From an uncultured Bacillota bacterium (lineage in GTDB: Bacteria > Bacillota > Clostridia > Oscillospirales > Oscillospiraceae): DNA of 64,000 nucleotides. The translations under genes were made by a program, and so were the position numbers. Location of the stretch: contig CANSDP010000008.1 in the NCBI GenBank assembly GCA_947645675.1, positions 1 to 64,000 of the forward strand. The letters run 5' to 3'. The notes beneath the pieces were generated by a model, which did not search any database, was not told where the DNA came from, and was given only the letters and a program-made list of their open reading frames with translations. Positions 26,054 through 34,818 of the stretch are shown in pieces; within the stretch, counting starts at the first letter, position 1; each line of letters begins with the position of its first letter.

Positions 26054-27760
26054 ATGGTATACGGTCTGGCCGCGGCCATTTTGCTCCCCGTCCTGATTCA
26101 GGGCGGCTTTTACCCCACCGCCTTTCTCATTCCCGGGGCCGCCCTGGCGGGGGCGGGGGCTCTGAGAAAGGGGCGGGCGCTGGAGCGGGGGGAGCGGGCC
26201 CTATGGGCCCTGGCGCTGCTGTATCTGCTGGCCTCCCTGGCCCGGGGGTACAGCGCCTCCTCCCTGGCTCAGGCCTGCCTCCCGGCCTGCTGCGGGGCCT
26301 TTCTGTACCTGTATCTCTCCCTGTCCCAGAGGGAGAAGGGCCGTCTGCTGGACTGGGTGGCGCTGGCCAGCGGGCTCTTCGCAGGGATAGCCATTTTGGC
26401 CTTCTGCGGCGTGGTACCGCTGACGGGGGCGGTGTCCGCCCGGCGGCTGCAATTCACCTTTCAATACGCCAACGCGGCGGGCAGCTGGTTCGCCGCCGCC
26501 GCCCTGCTGGCCCAGGACCGGGAGGAGGTCCGGGTCCGGCGGGCGGCTCTGCCCTGTGTGACGGCCCTCCTTCTCACCCGGTCCATGGGGGCGCTGGCCC
26601 TCTACGGAATACTCCAGCTGGTCCGCCTCTGGCGGCGGCGGGCGCTGTGGGGGGAGCTTGTGTTGACCCACGCCGCCGCTGTCCTGCTGGCCGGGGCCTT
26701 CTTCCTCGGAAGGGGCTGGCTCTGCCTGCTGGGGCTGGCGCTGCTGTACGGGCTGAGCTGGTATCAGGACAGGCTGATCCCCGCCGCCCTGGGGTGGAAG
26801 CTCCACTGGCTGGGTCTGGCCGCCGGCGGAGCGGGGGCGGCGGTCATTGCGGCCAGCCGCTGGCGCGGCGCGCTGACCTTTGTGGAGCGGCTGGTCCAGA
26901 TCATAGACGGCCTGGGGGCCGTCGCCCGCAATCCCCTCCTAGGGGTGGGGGCGGGGAACTGGTCCCGGTACTGCCCCCTGTTCCAGTCCGCGCAGTACTC
27001 CAGCACCCTGATCCACAGCGGTCCGGTGCAGATGGGGGTGGACGCGGGGGTGCTGGCGGCGGCGCTGGCGGCGGCGGTGCTGGTCCTGGGCTGGAAGCGG
27101 GGGGGACGGAGCCGGGCGGAGTCGTTGGCCTGCCTCCTGCTGGCGGGGCACAGCCTCCTGGACTTCACCCTGCAGTTTCTTCCCATCGACCTGCTCCTGC
27201 TGGCCCTCCTCTTCGCGGGGGAGGGACAGGAGAGGAGGGACCGGAGGCTGGTCCCCCGAGCTGCCCTTCTGGGGGCGGCGGTGCTGTGCGCCGGGATGCT
27301 CTATGGGCAGATGCAGTATAAGGGCCTGGTCTACGCCTGCCGGGCCGGGGACTGGGAGGACGCCTCCGCCCGCTATGAGCGGGGCCCCTTCGGGGCCTCC
27401 GGGGAGGCCCGGGAGCTCTATCTCCAGGCCTGCTACGGCCTGGGCCGTCTGGACCGGATTCTGGAGGAGACCGGCCCCCTGGAGCCCCTGAGCACCCAGG
27501 AGCTGCTCTACCGGGCCCAGGCCCTGTGGGGGCTGGGCCGTGAGGACGAGGCCTGCCGTCTGCTCCTCTCCCGGCTGGGGGAACAGCTGTACAATGTGGC
27601 CCTCTTTACGGAGACCAAAAGCTTCTTCACCAGCTGGGACGTCAGTCCGGAATACCGGGCGGAATACGACCGCCTTGCCGCCCAGGCCAACAAGAGCTGG
27701 ACGGCGCTGGGGACGCTGAAGGGCGACCAGGCAGAGATCGGGCCCATGGGGGAAGGCTGA
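26054..27760 (+). CDS. O-antigen ligase/polymerase-like membrane protein with tetratricopeptide-like tail
   Basis: This 568-residue polytopic protein has about ten or more hydrophobic segments in residues 1-430. The Wzy/WaaL-type core GAVARNPLLGVGAGNWSRYCPLF and HSGPVQMGVDAGVLA corresponds to the conserved large loop of the family. Residues about 440-568 are soluble and helical (AGDWEDASARYERGPFG..., LGREDEACRLLL), resembling degenerate TPR units. It may ligate or polymerise a surface glycan. RBS GAAAGGAGG. A long ORF in another frame over the same DNA is a high-GC shadow. Confidence 0.82.
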   Translation: MVYGLAAAILLPVLIQGGFYPTAFLIPGAALAGAGALRKGRALERGERALWALALLYLLASLARGYSASSLAQACLPACCGAFLYLYLSLSQREKGRLLDWVALASGLFAGIAILAFCGVVPLTGAVSARRLQFTFQYANAAGSWFAAAALLAQDREEVRVRRAALPCVTALLLTRSMGALALYGILQLVRLWRRRALWGELVLTHAAAVLLAGAFFLGRGWLCLLGLALLYGLSWYQDRLIPAALGWKLHWLGLAAGGAGAAVIAASRWRGALTFVERLVQIIDGLGAVARNPLLGVGAGNWSRYCPLFQSAQYSSTLIHSGPVQMGVDAGVLAAALAAAVLVLGWKRGGRSRAESLACLLLAGHSLLDFTLQFLPIDLLLLALLFAGEGQERRDRRLVPRAALLGAAVLCAGMLYGQMQYKGLVYACRAGDWEDASARYERGPFGASGEARELYLQACYGLGRLDRILEETGPLEPLSTQELLYRAQALWGLGREDEACRLLLSRLGEQLYNVALFTETKSFFTSWDVSPEYRAEYDRLAAQANKSWTALGTLKGDQAEIGPMGEG

Positions 27761-27772
27761 ACGCCCCCAAAT

Positions 27773-27805
27773 AAAAACGCGGCGGACCGAGGTGGTCCGC
27801 CGCGT
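27773..27805 (-). terminator. terminator for flotillin gene (also usable by the + gene)
   Basis: ACGCGGCGGACC (27777-27788) pairs perfectly with GGTCCGCCGCGT (27794-27805). On the minus strand the stem is followed by TTTTTAT. Confidence 0.88.
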
Positions 27806-27813
27806 CTGTTATA

Positions 27814-29301
27814 TTAGGGCTTCTTGGGGTCCGCGGGCGGGGTGGGAGGCGTTTGGATGACGATGGTTTTGTCCTCGCCTCCGGCCAGCTTGCTGCCCAG
27901 CATCCCGGCTACCAGGGCCTTCACGTCGATGCCCATGCTCTGGGAGATGCCCTCGGTGACCTGGGCGGTGCCGCTGACGATGTCCTCCAGCAGCTTGGCG
28001 CTGTTGCCCTCGCCGTACATGGTGATCTTGTCCACCCTGGACAGGGGCGCGGCCACGTTTTTGGCGATCTCGGGCAGGGCCTGCATGACCATCTCGATGA
28101 CGGCGGCCTCACCGTACTTCTTCATAGCCTCCGCCTTCTTGTCGATACCCTCGGCCTCAGCCAGGGCCTTGGCCCGGATGGCCTCCGCCTCCGCCTTACC
28201 GACGGCGGCGATACCCTCGGCCTCCTGCTCCTTGGTGTATTTCTGAGCCTCGGCGATTTTCATTTCGGCCTGGGCCTTCTGCTCCTGCTCATAGCGGGCG
28301 GCCTCGGCGTCCTTCTGGCGCTTGAACAGGGCGGCCTCCGCCTCCTGCTGCTGGCGGTAGCGCTCGGCGTCGGCCTGAGCCCGAATTTCTGCCTCCAGCT
28401 TCTGCTTCTGGACCTCGACCTCCACCTGCTTCAGCTCGGCCTGACGCTGGGTCTTGGCGATCTCCGCGTTGACGGTGGCGGTTTCGATGCTCTTGCGCTG
28501 CGCCTGGCTCTGGATTTCATAGGCGGCGTCGGCCTCGGCCTTTTTGCCGTCGGCCATGATTTTCAGCTCGGCCCGACGGATCTCCAGCTCGGTCTGCTTC
28601 TGAGCGATCTGGGTGTCCGCCTGGACCCGGGCCTCGTTGGACTCCCGCTCCGCCTCCGCCTGGGCGATGGCGATATCGCGGTCGGCCTGGGCCTTGGCGA
28701 TGGCGGCGTTCTTCTTGATGAGGCTGGTGTTGTCAGCGCCCAGGTCTTTGATGAGGCCGTTCTCGTCGGTGACGTTCTGGATGTTGCAGGAGAGGATCTC
28801 AATCCCCAGCTTATCCATGTCCTTGCTGGCCTTCTGCATCACCTGATCGGAGAAGGAATCCCGGTCGGTGTTGATCTCCTTGAGGGAGAGCGTGCCGATG
28901 ATCTCGCGCATATTACCCTGGAGGGAGTCCTGAAGGTCCCGGGTGATGTCCTCGGGCCGCTTGTTCAGGAAGTTCTTGGCCGCCAGCTTGATCCCCTCCG
29001 CCTGGGGGGAGATGCGGACCTTGGCCACGGCGTCTACGTTGACGTTGATAAAGTCGCTGGTGGGGACGGACTGCTCGGTTTTGATGTCCACCGTCATCTG
29101 GCCCAGGTAGAGCCGGTCCATGCGCTCCAGGAAGGGCACGCGGATGCCGGCCCGGCCGATGAGCACCTTACTCTCCTTCTTGAGGCCGGAGATGATGTAC
29201 GCCTGGTCGGGCGGAGCCTTGACATAGCCCAGCAGGAGAATAAAGAGTACCACTAAAACGATGGCAATTACAGGGATAAAGGGCATGATCGCGTCAAGCA
29301 T
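27814..29301 (-). CDS. flotillin-like SPFH domain membrane-scaffold protein
   Basis: This 495-residue protein has an N-terminal membrane segment (about residues 8-26), an SPFH/PHB domain (about 30-200) and a long Ala/Glu-rich coiled coil with repeated EAE units (about 200-430). It ends in a short tail with PPTPPADPKKP. This is the FloT/YuaG plan; such proteins organise lipid domains and membrane enzymes. ATG 29301 has GAAAGGAGGAATCCAA upstream. No NfeD/YuaF partner is next to it; instead a RelB-like fusion gene lies 81 bp upstream on the same strand. Confidence 0.93.
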   Translation of the reverse strand: MLDAIMPFIPVIAIVLVVLFILLLGYVKAPPDQAYIISGLKKESKVLIGRAGIRVPFLERMDRLYLGQMTVDIKTEQSVPTSDFINVNVDAVAKVRISPQAEGIKLAAKNFLNKRPEDITRDLQDSLQGNMREIIGTLSLKEINTDRDSFSDQVMQKASKDMDKLGIEILSCNIQNVTDENGLIKDLGADNTSLIKKNAAIAKAQADRDIAIAQAEAERESNEARVQADTQIAQKQTELEIRRAELKIMADGKKAEADAAYEIQSQAQRKSIETATVNAEIAKTQRQAELKQVEVEVQKQKLEAEIRAQADAERYRQQQEAEAALFKRQKDAEAARYEQEQKAQAEMKIAEAQKYTKEQEAEGIAAVGKAEAEAIRAKALAEAEGIDKKAEAMKKYGEAAVIEMVMQALPEIAKNVAAPLSRVDKITMYGEGNSAKLLEDIVSGTAQVTEGISQSMGIDVKALVAGMLGSKLAGGEDKTIVIQTPPTPPADPKKP

Positions 29302-29382
29302 TTGGATTCCTCCTTTCAAAATAAACACACGGGTATGTTTTATATAAACAAGCCGGGGTCTGTGTACCGGCTTGGGATATCC

Positions 29383-30423
29383 TCACGCCTCTCCCATACC
29401 TCCGATGTCTCCCCGCATGGCGGCCAGCCGCTCCAGGGCCTCCACCTCGGCCTCCAGGCTCCGCTGGCTCCACTCCCGCTGGAGCTGTCCGGCGTCGGAG
29501 ATCACCTGAGACAGCACGTTGACGGCCCGCAGGCAGAGGGCCGCCTTTTCGGCGGCGCCGCTCCCCTCCCGCTCCGCCTGGACCAGCTCCTCCAGGGTTC
29601 GCTCCAGCACATTGAGGTATTCGCCCTCCAGCCGGGAGGCGGTTTTCCCCTCCAGCGCCCCCTGGTGCCGGAGGACCAGGGCGTCCAGCCCCTCCAGCGC
29701 CGTGCGCACATAGGGGGTCTCCACCGGAGCCGCCGCCTGACGGATGCGGGTCCGCACCGCCCGCGCGCCGGTTCCGCAGGCGGCGGAGGCCCAAAACCGC
29801 CCCAGGATGGGGGCCAGGCCGTCCAGGCGCTGGGACACCTCGGCCAGCCGGCGCTCATAGGGCTCAAAGCCTCCGACCTCCCCCGCCGGACAGGCCCGCA
29901 TGGCAGGAATCAGGGAGCCCTCCAGGTCCCGCAGCTCCTCCGCGATGGAGGCCAGGCCGTCCCCGTACTCGTCCAGAATGGTGAGGTCCTTCCGCTCCAG
30001 CACCCCGGCGTTCCGGGGGGAAAACAGGTCCTTGCAGGCCCGGGACACCCCCGCCGCCTTGTCCTTCAGCTCGTCCTGACACAAAAGGCGGATGTGCTCC
30101 ATAGACAACCCCGTGATAGAGGCGGGGACCGCGGTGTGGAGGGCGGTCAGCGACTGCCGGACCTGGCCGCACAGCCCCTCCAGCCGGGCCTGACGGGGGG
30201 CCAGCCCGTCCGCCTCCTCCAGGAGCTCCCCGCTTCTCCGCCGGACGGGGCTCACCGGAGCGGGAGCCGCCGTAATCTCAAAGGGGATGCGCTTTTCCTT
30301 TCCCACCTTGGTGGCAAAGACGGTAAACGCGGCGGTCATACTCATCCCCATCTCCTTGCAGGCCTGCTCCATATTCTTTTTCACCTCTTCGTCGATGCGA
30401 AAGTTGACCATGACCGCCGCCAT
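29383..30423 (-). CDS. RelB/DinJ-type ribbon-helix-helix protein fused to a long helical domain
   Basis: This protein has 346 residues. Residues 1-50 (MVNFRIDEEVKKNMEQACKEMGMSMTAAFTVFATKVGKEKRIPFEI) match the DNA-binding domain of RelB/DinJ antitoxins. The remaining ~290 residues are helical and rich in Leu, Glu and Arg, with coiled-coil-like stretches, and I recognise no family in them. No toxin gene follows. The next gene on the strand is flotillin. ATG 30423 has AGGGGG upstream; a GTG nine bases earlier is possible. It is driven by a clear promoter at 30454-30481. It could be a regulator or a structural partner of the flotillin. Confidence 0.8.
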   Translation of the reverse strand: MAAVMVNFRIDEEVKKNMEQACKEMGMSMTAAFTVFATKVGKEKRIPFEITAAPAPVSPVRRRSGELLEEADGLAPRQARLEGLCGQVRQSLTALHTAVPASITGLSMEHIRLLCQDELKDKAAGVSRACKDLFSPRNAGVLERKDLTILDEYGDGLASIAEELRDLEGSLIPAMRACPAGEVGGFEPYERRLAEVSQRLDGLAPILGRFWASAACGTGARAVRTRIRQAAAPVETPYVRTALEGLDALVLRHQGALEGKTASRLEGEYLNVLERTLEELVQAEREGSGAAEKAALCLRAVNVLSQVISDAGQLQREWSQRSLEAEVEALERLAAMRGDIGGMGEA

Positions 30424-30453
30424 GTGTGACACCCCCTGATTCTTCTTGACTCT

Positions 30454-30481
30454 ATTATATCATATGTAAAGCGAAATGCAA
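30454..30481 (-). promoter_or_regulatory. sigma-A promoter for the RelB-like/flotillin unit
   Basis: Minus-strand TTGCAT (30476-30481) and TATAAT (30454-30459) have a 16-base spacer. Confidence 0.8.
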
Positions 30482-30579
30482 TATCTTTCTTTACATCTGA
30501 CGCGTAAAATTTTTGAGCTGTATACCAAAGGCGCCCTCGCTGAGGGAGCCTTTGAGGGCGGCGGCGTATTCAAGCAAAC

Positions 30580-30607
30580 GGAGGGACAGCCCAACGGGCC
30601 GTCCCTC
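30580..30607 (-). terminator. hairpin after the GNAT gene
   Basis: GAGGGACAGCCC pairs with GGGCCGTCCCTC, with one mismatch. It lacks a good U-run on the minus strand. A nearby GCCCTCGCTGAGGGAGCCTTT (30531-30551) looks like the end piece of the CTCCCTC repeat. Confidence 0.5.
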
Positions 30608-30613
30608 CTCGAT

Positions 30614-31144
30614 TTAGAGAGTGTATTCCAGCTGACAGTCAAAAGGCGCCGCCTCCATGTGGCGGGGGTCGGGGAGCTGGGCGTCCACACAGCCCAGCCC
30701 ACGGTAGAAGGCCTGGGTCTCAACGGCGGAGTGGGCGGAAATATACAGCTTTTTCGCCCCTCTGGCCCGGGCCCAGCCCGCGGCGGCGGAGAAGAGGGCC
30801 CTGCCGGTACCGCGGCCCCGCAGTTCCTGGGACACATGGATGCTGGACAGGTCCAGATACCGGTGCTCGCCGCCGAAGAGGGCGGGCTCCACCGAGACGA
30901 AGCCCTTCAGCGCCCCGTCGAGAAAGGCGGCCCGAACCAGACCCCCTGTGTCCAGGGTGTTGCTCAGGCAGGAGACCAGAACCTGAATGTCCTCCGCCGA
31001 CCAGTCGTCAATAAACGGGACCCTCCGGATGACCCATTCGCTCCCCTCCCTGCGCCAGCATTCGGTGACCACCTGACGGCGGACAAAGGAGGCGAAGAGC
31101 TCCGGGCGCAGCTCGCCGGGGGACAGCTCGCGGTATTGGATCAT
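30614..31144 (-). CDS. GNAT-family N-acetyltransferase
   Basis: This 176-residue protein has the acetyl-CoA-binding motif A (LDLSSIHVSQELRGRGTGRALFSAAAGWARARGAKKLYISA) and a C-terminal AFYRGLGCVDA. The N-terminal half (FASFVRRQVVTECWRRE) is the variable acceptor-binding part, so the substrate is unknown. Its start overlaps the stop of the SLH gene by 4 bp (ATGA), so the two are translationally coupled. Confidence 0.9.
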   Translation of the reverse strand: MIQYRELSPGELRPELFASFVRRQVVTECWRREGSEWVIRRVPFIDDWSAEDIQVLVSCLSNTLDTGGLVRAAFLDGALKGFVSVEPALFGGEHRYLDLSSIHVSQELRGRGTGRALFSAAAGWARARGAKKLYISAHSAVETQAFYRGLGCVDAQLPDPRHMEAAPFDCQLEYTL

Positions 31145-31683
31145 TGGGCCTCCCGCAGGGCGGCAAGCATGGCCTCCGCCTCCTCCGGAGCCACCGGATC
31201 ATGGGGGCCTAGAGTGCCCTCCTGAGGAAGCAGGCCCCTCTGGTGGGCCCAGGCCAGGGCCGGCTGGGCGTAGAGGGAGATGTCCGCCGCGTCGGTGTAA
31301 TTGCCCAGGCCGGGGTAGTCCATCAGCATGGGACTGCCCGCCCAGCGCCAGAGGATGGACACCATCTGCTCCCGGGTGACGGCGTTTTCCGGGCCGAAGG
31401 AGCCGTCGCCGTAGCCGCTGACAAGCTGCTCACTGGCGGCCCAGCGGACGGCCTCCCCATAGGGGGCGGACTGGTCCACGTCGCTGTAGTCCATCAGGTA
31501 GTTGACCACGGGGCCGCCCTCGGCGGTGTGGAGCAGGCTGACCAGTTCGGCGCGGGTCAGGGGCTCCGTATCCCCGGCCTCCGGCCCGGGGGAGATGAGC
31601 ATGTCCCCAGCCGCCAGGGCGGGAGCGGCCACAGAGCAGAGCAGCACGCCGCTCAGAGCAAGAGAAAAGAATTTCTTTTTCAT
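31141..31683 (-). CDS. exported SLH-domain protein
   Basis: This 180-residue protein has a signal peptide (MKKKFFSLALSGVLLCSVAAPALAAG, cleavage near residue 25) followed by two SLH-like units: ...LTRAELVSLLHTAEGGP...YSDVDQSAPYGEAVRWAASEQLVSGYGDGSFGPENAVTREQMVSILWRWAG and a weaker ...DAADISLYAQPALAWAHQRGLL. SLH modules bind pyruvylated secondary cell-wall polymers. There is no further catalytic domain, so it may be a small surface adaptor. It is coupled with the GNAT gene. Confidence 0.9.
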   Translation of the reverse strand: MKKKFFSLALSGVLLCSVAAPALAAGDMLISPGPEAGDTEPLTRAELVSLLHTAEGGPVVNYLMDYSDVDQSAPYGEAVRWAASEQLVSGYGDGSFGPENAVTREQMVSILWRWAGSPMLMDYPGLGNYTDAADISLYAQPALAWAHQRGLLPQEGTLGPHDPVAPEEAEAMLAALREAQ

Positions 31684-31771
31684 GTGGTTTGTCTCCTTTT
31701 CCTGTTATTTTGTAATAGAGATGGCCTCTTACTCCTATAGACGCATCCAAAAAGAAAAGGTTCCCAAAAAC

Positions 31772-31800
31772 GGGAAAAAGCCCCGCGTTTCTGCGGGGCC
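31772..31800 (-). terminator. intrinsic terminator of the 137-residue gene
   Basis: On the minus strand the stem GCCCCGC/GCGGGGC (31780-31799) with a 6-base loop is followed by five T. Confidence 0.88.
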
Positions 31801-31804
31801 CCGG

Positions 31805-32218
31805 TCAGTCCTCGATGTCCACCAGGATATTGTCGGTGCCGTGCTCCTCAAACTCGGCGATATAGGCGTCGATGCGGCTGGTGAGCTCGGCGTAGTTGTC
31901 CTCGTCGATGGGTGCGTCGTCCATGTCGCGGCGGGCCAGGTCCTCGGCCAGGATCTCGAAAAAGACGTTGTTCTCATACTCCACGATGGCCTCGTGAATG
32001 CCTCCCTCCACGAAGGCCCGGGAGGGGACGATCTCCCCCTGATACAGTTCGGCCAGCTGGGGCATGCCCTCCACGGCGGCCCGGCCGAAGAGGAGGCTTT
32101 CCACCTCGTCATAGTCGGCGAACCGGTCGTTCCCCCGGGTAGAATTTAAGATCCAGTTTCCGATATAGGCCAGGTCCAGCAGGCGGCGAAACTGCTTTTT
32201 GCTCAATTCCAAATTCAT
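31805..32218 (-). CDS. uncharacterised 137-residue acidic protein
   Basis: This soluble, acidic and helical protein has no signal peptide. It starts MNLELSKKQFRRLLDLAYIGNWILNSTRG, has EYENNVFFEILAEDLARRD in its second half and ends FEEHGTDNILVDIED. I do not recognise a family. It is monocistronic, with a textbook promoter (32258-32285), an RBS (GGAAAGGAGG) and a terminator, so it is certainly a gene and probably well expressed. Confidence 0.85.
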   Translation of the reverse strand: MNLELSKKQFRRLLDLAYIGNWILNSTRGNDRFADYDEVESLLFGRAAVEGMPQLAELYQGEIVPSRAFVEGGIHEAIVEYENNVFFEILAEDLARRDMDDAPIDEDNYAELTSRIDAYIAEFEEHGTDNILVDIED

Positions 32219-32257
32219 GGGGGAGCCTCCTTTCCGGGAATCGAATGTTCATATAGC

Positions 32258-32285
32258 ATTATAGCCTCCATTTTCAATTTGTCAA
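32258..32285 (-). promoter_or_regulatory. sigma-A promoter of the 137-residue gene
   Basis: Minus-strand TTGACA (32280-32285) and TATAAT (32258-32263) have a 16-base spacer; both are perfect hexamers. Confidence 0.9.
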
Positions 32286-32348
32286 ATGGAGAAACACGGC
32301 AAAATCCCTTGTTTTTTCAGGCAAAATGACATACAATGCTCTTGCCCC

Positions 32349-32377
32349 TTTACAGCCGCCCCCAAACTGTGTATAAT
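32349..32377 (+). promoter_or_regulatory. sigma-A promoter of the DUF1934-argS unit
   Basis: TTTACA (32349-32354) and TATAAT (32372-32377) have a 17-base spacer. Confidence 0.85.
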
Positions 32378-32442
32378 ACCTCCGACTACCGGCCATTCCG
32401 CCGCCGGAGCCAAAAAATGACACAGCGAATGGAGGGTCCCCC

Positions 32443-32892
32443 ATGGAAAAGGAAGTGGTCATCTCCATCAAGGGGATGCAGCAATATGAGGGCGCTCTGC
32501 CCGACGCGGTGGAGCTGGTCACCGCCGGCCGGCTGGCCCGGGACGGGACGGGCTACACCCTGTCCTACCAGGAGAGCGAGCTCACCGGCCTGGACGGCAC
32601 CCTGACCACCATCCAGGTGGACGGGGAGCAGGTAACCCTGATGCGGGTGGGGGAGTTCAACTCCCAGCTGGTGTTCCAGGAGGGACGCCGCCACCTGTCG
32701 GTGTACAATACACCTTATGGCGCGATGTCGGTGGGCGTGAATACCCGGCATCTCCTGGCTGAGCTCAGCGACCGGGGGGGCGACATCGAGGTGGACTATT
32801 TTATTGAGATCGACCACGCCCTGGCCGGCCGGAACGTCTTCCGCATCAGCGTGAAGGAGGCCGAGAAGGGTTTGGGGAGCTTGAAGCAGTAA
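32443..32892 (+). CDS. DUF1934 (YwiB-like) beta-barrel protein
   Basis: This 149-residue protein has the DUF1934 pattern: an N-terminal VVISIKGMQQYEG strand, then YQESELTGLDGTLTTIQVDGEQVTLMRVGEFNSQLVFQEG, and a C-terminal VDYFIEIDHALAGRNVFRISVKE. Members adopt a calycin-like barrel of unknown function and often precede argS, as in Bacillus ywiB-argS and as here. Its TAA stop abuts GGGCGGATCATCCGCC, a half-element of the TGTAGGGGCGG family. Confidence 0.9.
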   Translation: MEKEVVISIKGMQQYEGALPDAVELVTAGRLARDGTGYTLSYQESELTGLDGTLTTIQVDGEQVTLMRVGEFNSQLVFQEGRRHLSVYNTPYGAMSVGVNTRHLLAELSDRGGDIEVDYFIEIDHALAGRNVFRISVKEAEKGLGSLKQ

Positions 32893-32910
32893 GGGCGGAT
32901 CATCCGCCTG
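32889..32910. repeat. half-copy of the GGGCGGATNATCCGCC palindrome
   Basis: AGTAAGGGCGGATCATCCGCC resembles an inner arm of the element at 16313-16384. Its TAA is the stop codon of the DUF1934 gene. Confidence 0.55.
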
Positions 32911-32918
32911 CTTGATCG

Positions 32919-33029
32919 AAAAGCCTCCCTCTGAGAGGGAGGCGGCGCGGCGAAGCCGTGTCGGAGGGAGTCCTGCGGGAAACTCCCTCAGTCGGCCTGC
33001 GGCTGACAGCTCCCTCGGGGAGGGAGCCT
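32919..33029. repeat. CTCCCTC-family composite hairpin repeat, complete copy
   Basis: It has the same block order as 17289-17421: CCTCCCTCTGAGAGGGAGG, GCGCGGCGAAGCCGTGTCGG, a GGGAGTC/ACTCCC stem, TCAGTCGGCCTGCGGCTGACAGC, then CTCCCTCGGGGAGGGAGCCTT. It lies between DUF1934 and argS and ends 35 bp before argS. Confidence 0.85.
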
Positions 33030-33064
33030 TGAGCGGCTTTATTATAAAGAAAAGGTGATATAAA

Positions 33065-34816
33065 ATGACAAACATGATCCAGACCGCCAGGGAGCAGGTG
33101 GCCGCGCTGACTCAGGCGGCCTATCAGGCCGCCGCCGCTTCGGGGGCCCTGCCCGCCGGGGGGGAGGCGGTGAGGGCCACCATTGAGATCCCCAAGGACA
33201 CCTCCCACGGGGACTACGCCTCCTCCTTTGCCATGGCTGGAGCCAAGGCCCTCCATATGGCCCCCCGGGCCATCGCCCAGGCCATTGTGGACCACCTGGA
33301 GCTGGAGGGCAGCTATTTCAGCAAGGCGGAGATCGCCGGTCCCGGCTTTTTAAACTTCACCCTGGGCCCCAAGTGGTACGGCGAGGTGCTGTCCGCTGTG
33401 GAGGCCGAGGGGCCCGCCTACGGCTCCGGCAGCGAGGGGGCGGGCAAAAAGGTGATGGTGGAGTTTGTCTCCGCCAACCCCACCGGCCCCATGCACATGG
33501 GCAACGCCCGGGGAGGCGTGCTGGGCGACACCCTGGCCAACGTCCTGGCCCGGGACGGCTGGGACGTGTGGAAGGAGTTCTACGTCAACGACGCGGGCAA
33601 CCAGATTGACAAGTTCGCCCGGTCCATCCTGGCGCGCTATAAGCAGCTCATTCTGGGGGAGGAGGCGGTCCCCTTCCCTGAGGACGGCTACCACGGGGAG
33701 GATATCAAGGAGCTGGCCCAGGCATACTATGAGGCGTACGGCGACGCCGGCCTCAACGAGCCGGAGCAGGATGAGCTGTTCGCCATCGCCCAGTTCGGCC
33801 TGGAGCGCAACATTCCCAAGATGGAGGCCGACCTGAAAAAATACGGCATCCAGTACGACCAGTGGTTTCTGGAGTCCTCCCTCCACAACAGCGGCTATGT
33901 GGCTGAGACGGTGGATCTGCTCACCGAGAAGGGCTGGACCTATGAGAGGGACGGAGCCCTGTGGCTGAATACCACCGAGCTGCTGAAGAAGAAATTTATG
34001 GCCGAGGGCAAGACTCCGGAGCAGGCGGACAAGCTGGACCTGAAGGACGACGTGCTCCGCCGGGCCAACGGCTTTTACACCTACTTCGCCGCCGACATCG
34101 CCTATCACCGGAACAAGCTGGAGGTCCGGGGCTTTGATAAGGCCGTCAACATCTGGGGGGCCGACCACCACGGCCACGTGGCCCGGCTCCAGGCCGCCCT
34201 GGACGCTCTGGACCTGGATGGCTCCCACCGGCTGGTGATTGTGCTGATGCAGCTGGTCAACCTCCTCCAGGACGGCAAGCCGGTGCGCATGTCCAAGCGG
34301 ACGGGCAAGGCCATCGCTCTCCACGACCTTCTGGACGAGATCAGCGTGGACGCTGCCCGGTACTATTTCAACAACCGCGCCTTCTCCAGCCCCCTGGACT
34401 TCGACCTGGACCTGGCTGTCCGTCAGGACAGCGAGAACCCGGTGTACTATGTCCAGTACGCCCACGCCCGCATCTGCTCCCTGCTGGCCCGCATGAAGGA
34501 GAGCGGCGCTCAGATGTGCGGCGCCGGGCAGATTGACGCCCGCGTCCTCACCCAGCCCGAGGAGCTGGCCCTGATAAAATCCCTGGCCCAGTACCCCGAG
34601 GAGATCCATCTGGCCGCCCGGGACTACGACCCCAGCCGCGTCAACCGCTATCTCACCGCCCTGGCCGGCGACTTCCACCGCTTTTACAACGCCTGCCGCT
34701 GTATGGTGGACGACCCCTGCCTCCAGGCCGCCCGGCTCAAGCTGGCCGACGCCGCCCGGGCCGTGCTGGCCAACGGCCTGAACCTGCTTGGGGTCACCGC
34801 CCCGGAGAGGATGTAA
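33065..34816 (+). CDS. argS: arginine--tRNA ligase
   Basis: This class I synthetase of 583 residues has an N-terminal Add-1 domain that recognises the tRNA D-loop. It has [24 protein letters not shown] holding the HIGH-like motif (HMGN), RMSKRTG as the KMSKS equivalent, and a C-terminal anticodon-binding helical domain with [32 protein letters not shown] precedes ATG 33065. It is followed two bases later by the CAT-like gene. Confidence 0.97.
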   Translation: MTNMIQTAREQVAALTQAAYQAAAASGALPAGGEAVRATIEIPKDTSHGDYASSFAMAGAKALHMAPRAIAQAIVDHLELEGSYFSKAEIAGPGFLNFTLGPKWYGEVLSAVEAEGPAYGSGSEGAGKKVMVEFVSANPTGPMHMGNARGGVLGDTLANVLARDGWDVWKEFYVNDAGNQIDKFARSILARYKQLILGEEAVPFPEDGYHGEDIKELAQAYYEAYGDAGLNEPEQDELFAIAQFGLERNIPKMEADLKKYGIQYDQWFLESSLHNSGYVAETVDLLTEKGWTYERDGALWLNTTELLKKKFMAEGKTPEQADKLDLKDDVLRRANGFYTYFAADIAYHRNKLEVRGFDKAVNIWGADHHGHVARLQAALDALDLDGSHRLVIVLMQLVNLLQDGKPVRMSKRTGKAIALHDLLDEISVDAARYYFNNRAFSSPLDFDLDLAVRQDSENPVYYVQYAHARICSLLARMKESGAQMCGAGQIDARVLTQPEELALIKSLAQYPEEIHLAARDYDPSRVNRYLTALAGDFHRFYNACRCMVDDPCLQAARLKLADAARAVLANGLNLLGVTAPERM

Positions 34817-34818
34817 GC

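Noticed and set aside
26035-27321. 428-codon open frame on the plus strand overlapping the O-antigen-ligase-like gene
   Set aside because: Its Gly/Pro/Arg-rich composition is that of a high-GC shadow frame; the other frame has clear membrane helices and family motifs.
29383-30423. Toxin-antitoxin operon next to flotillin
   Set aside because: The N-terminus is RelB-like, but no toxin-sized gene lies adjacent on either side.
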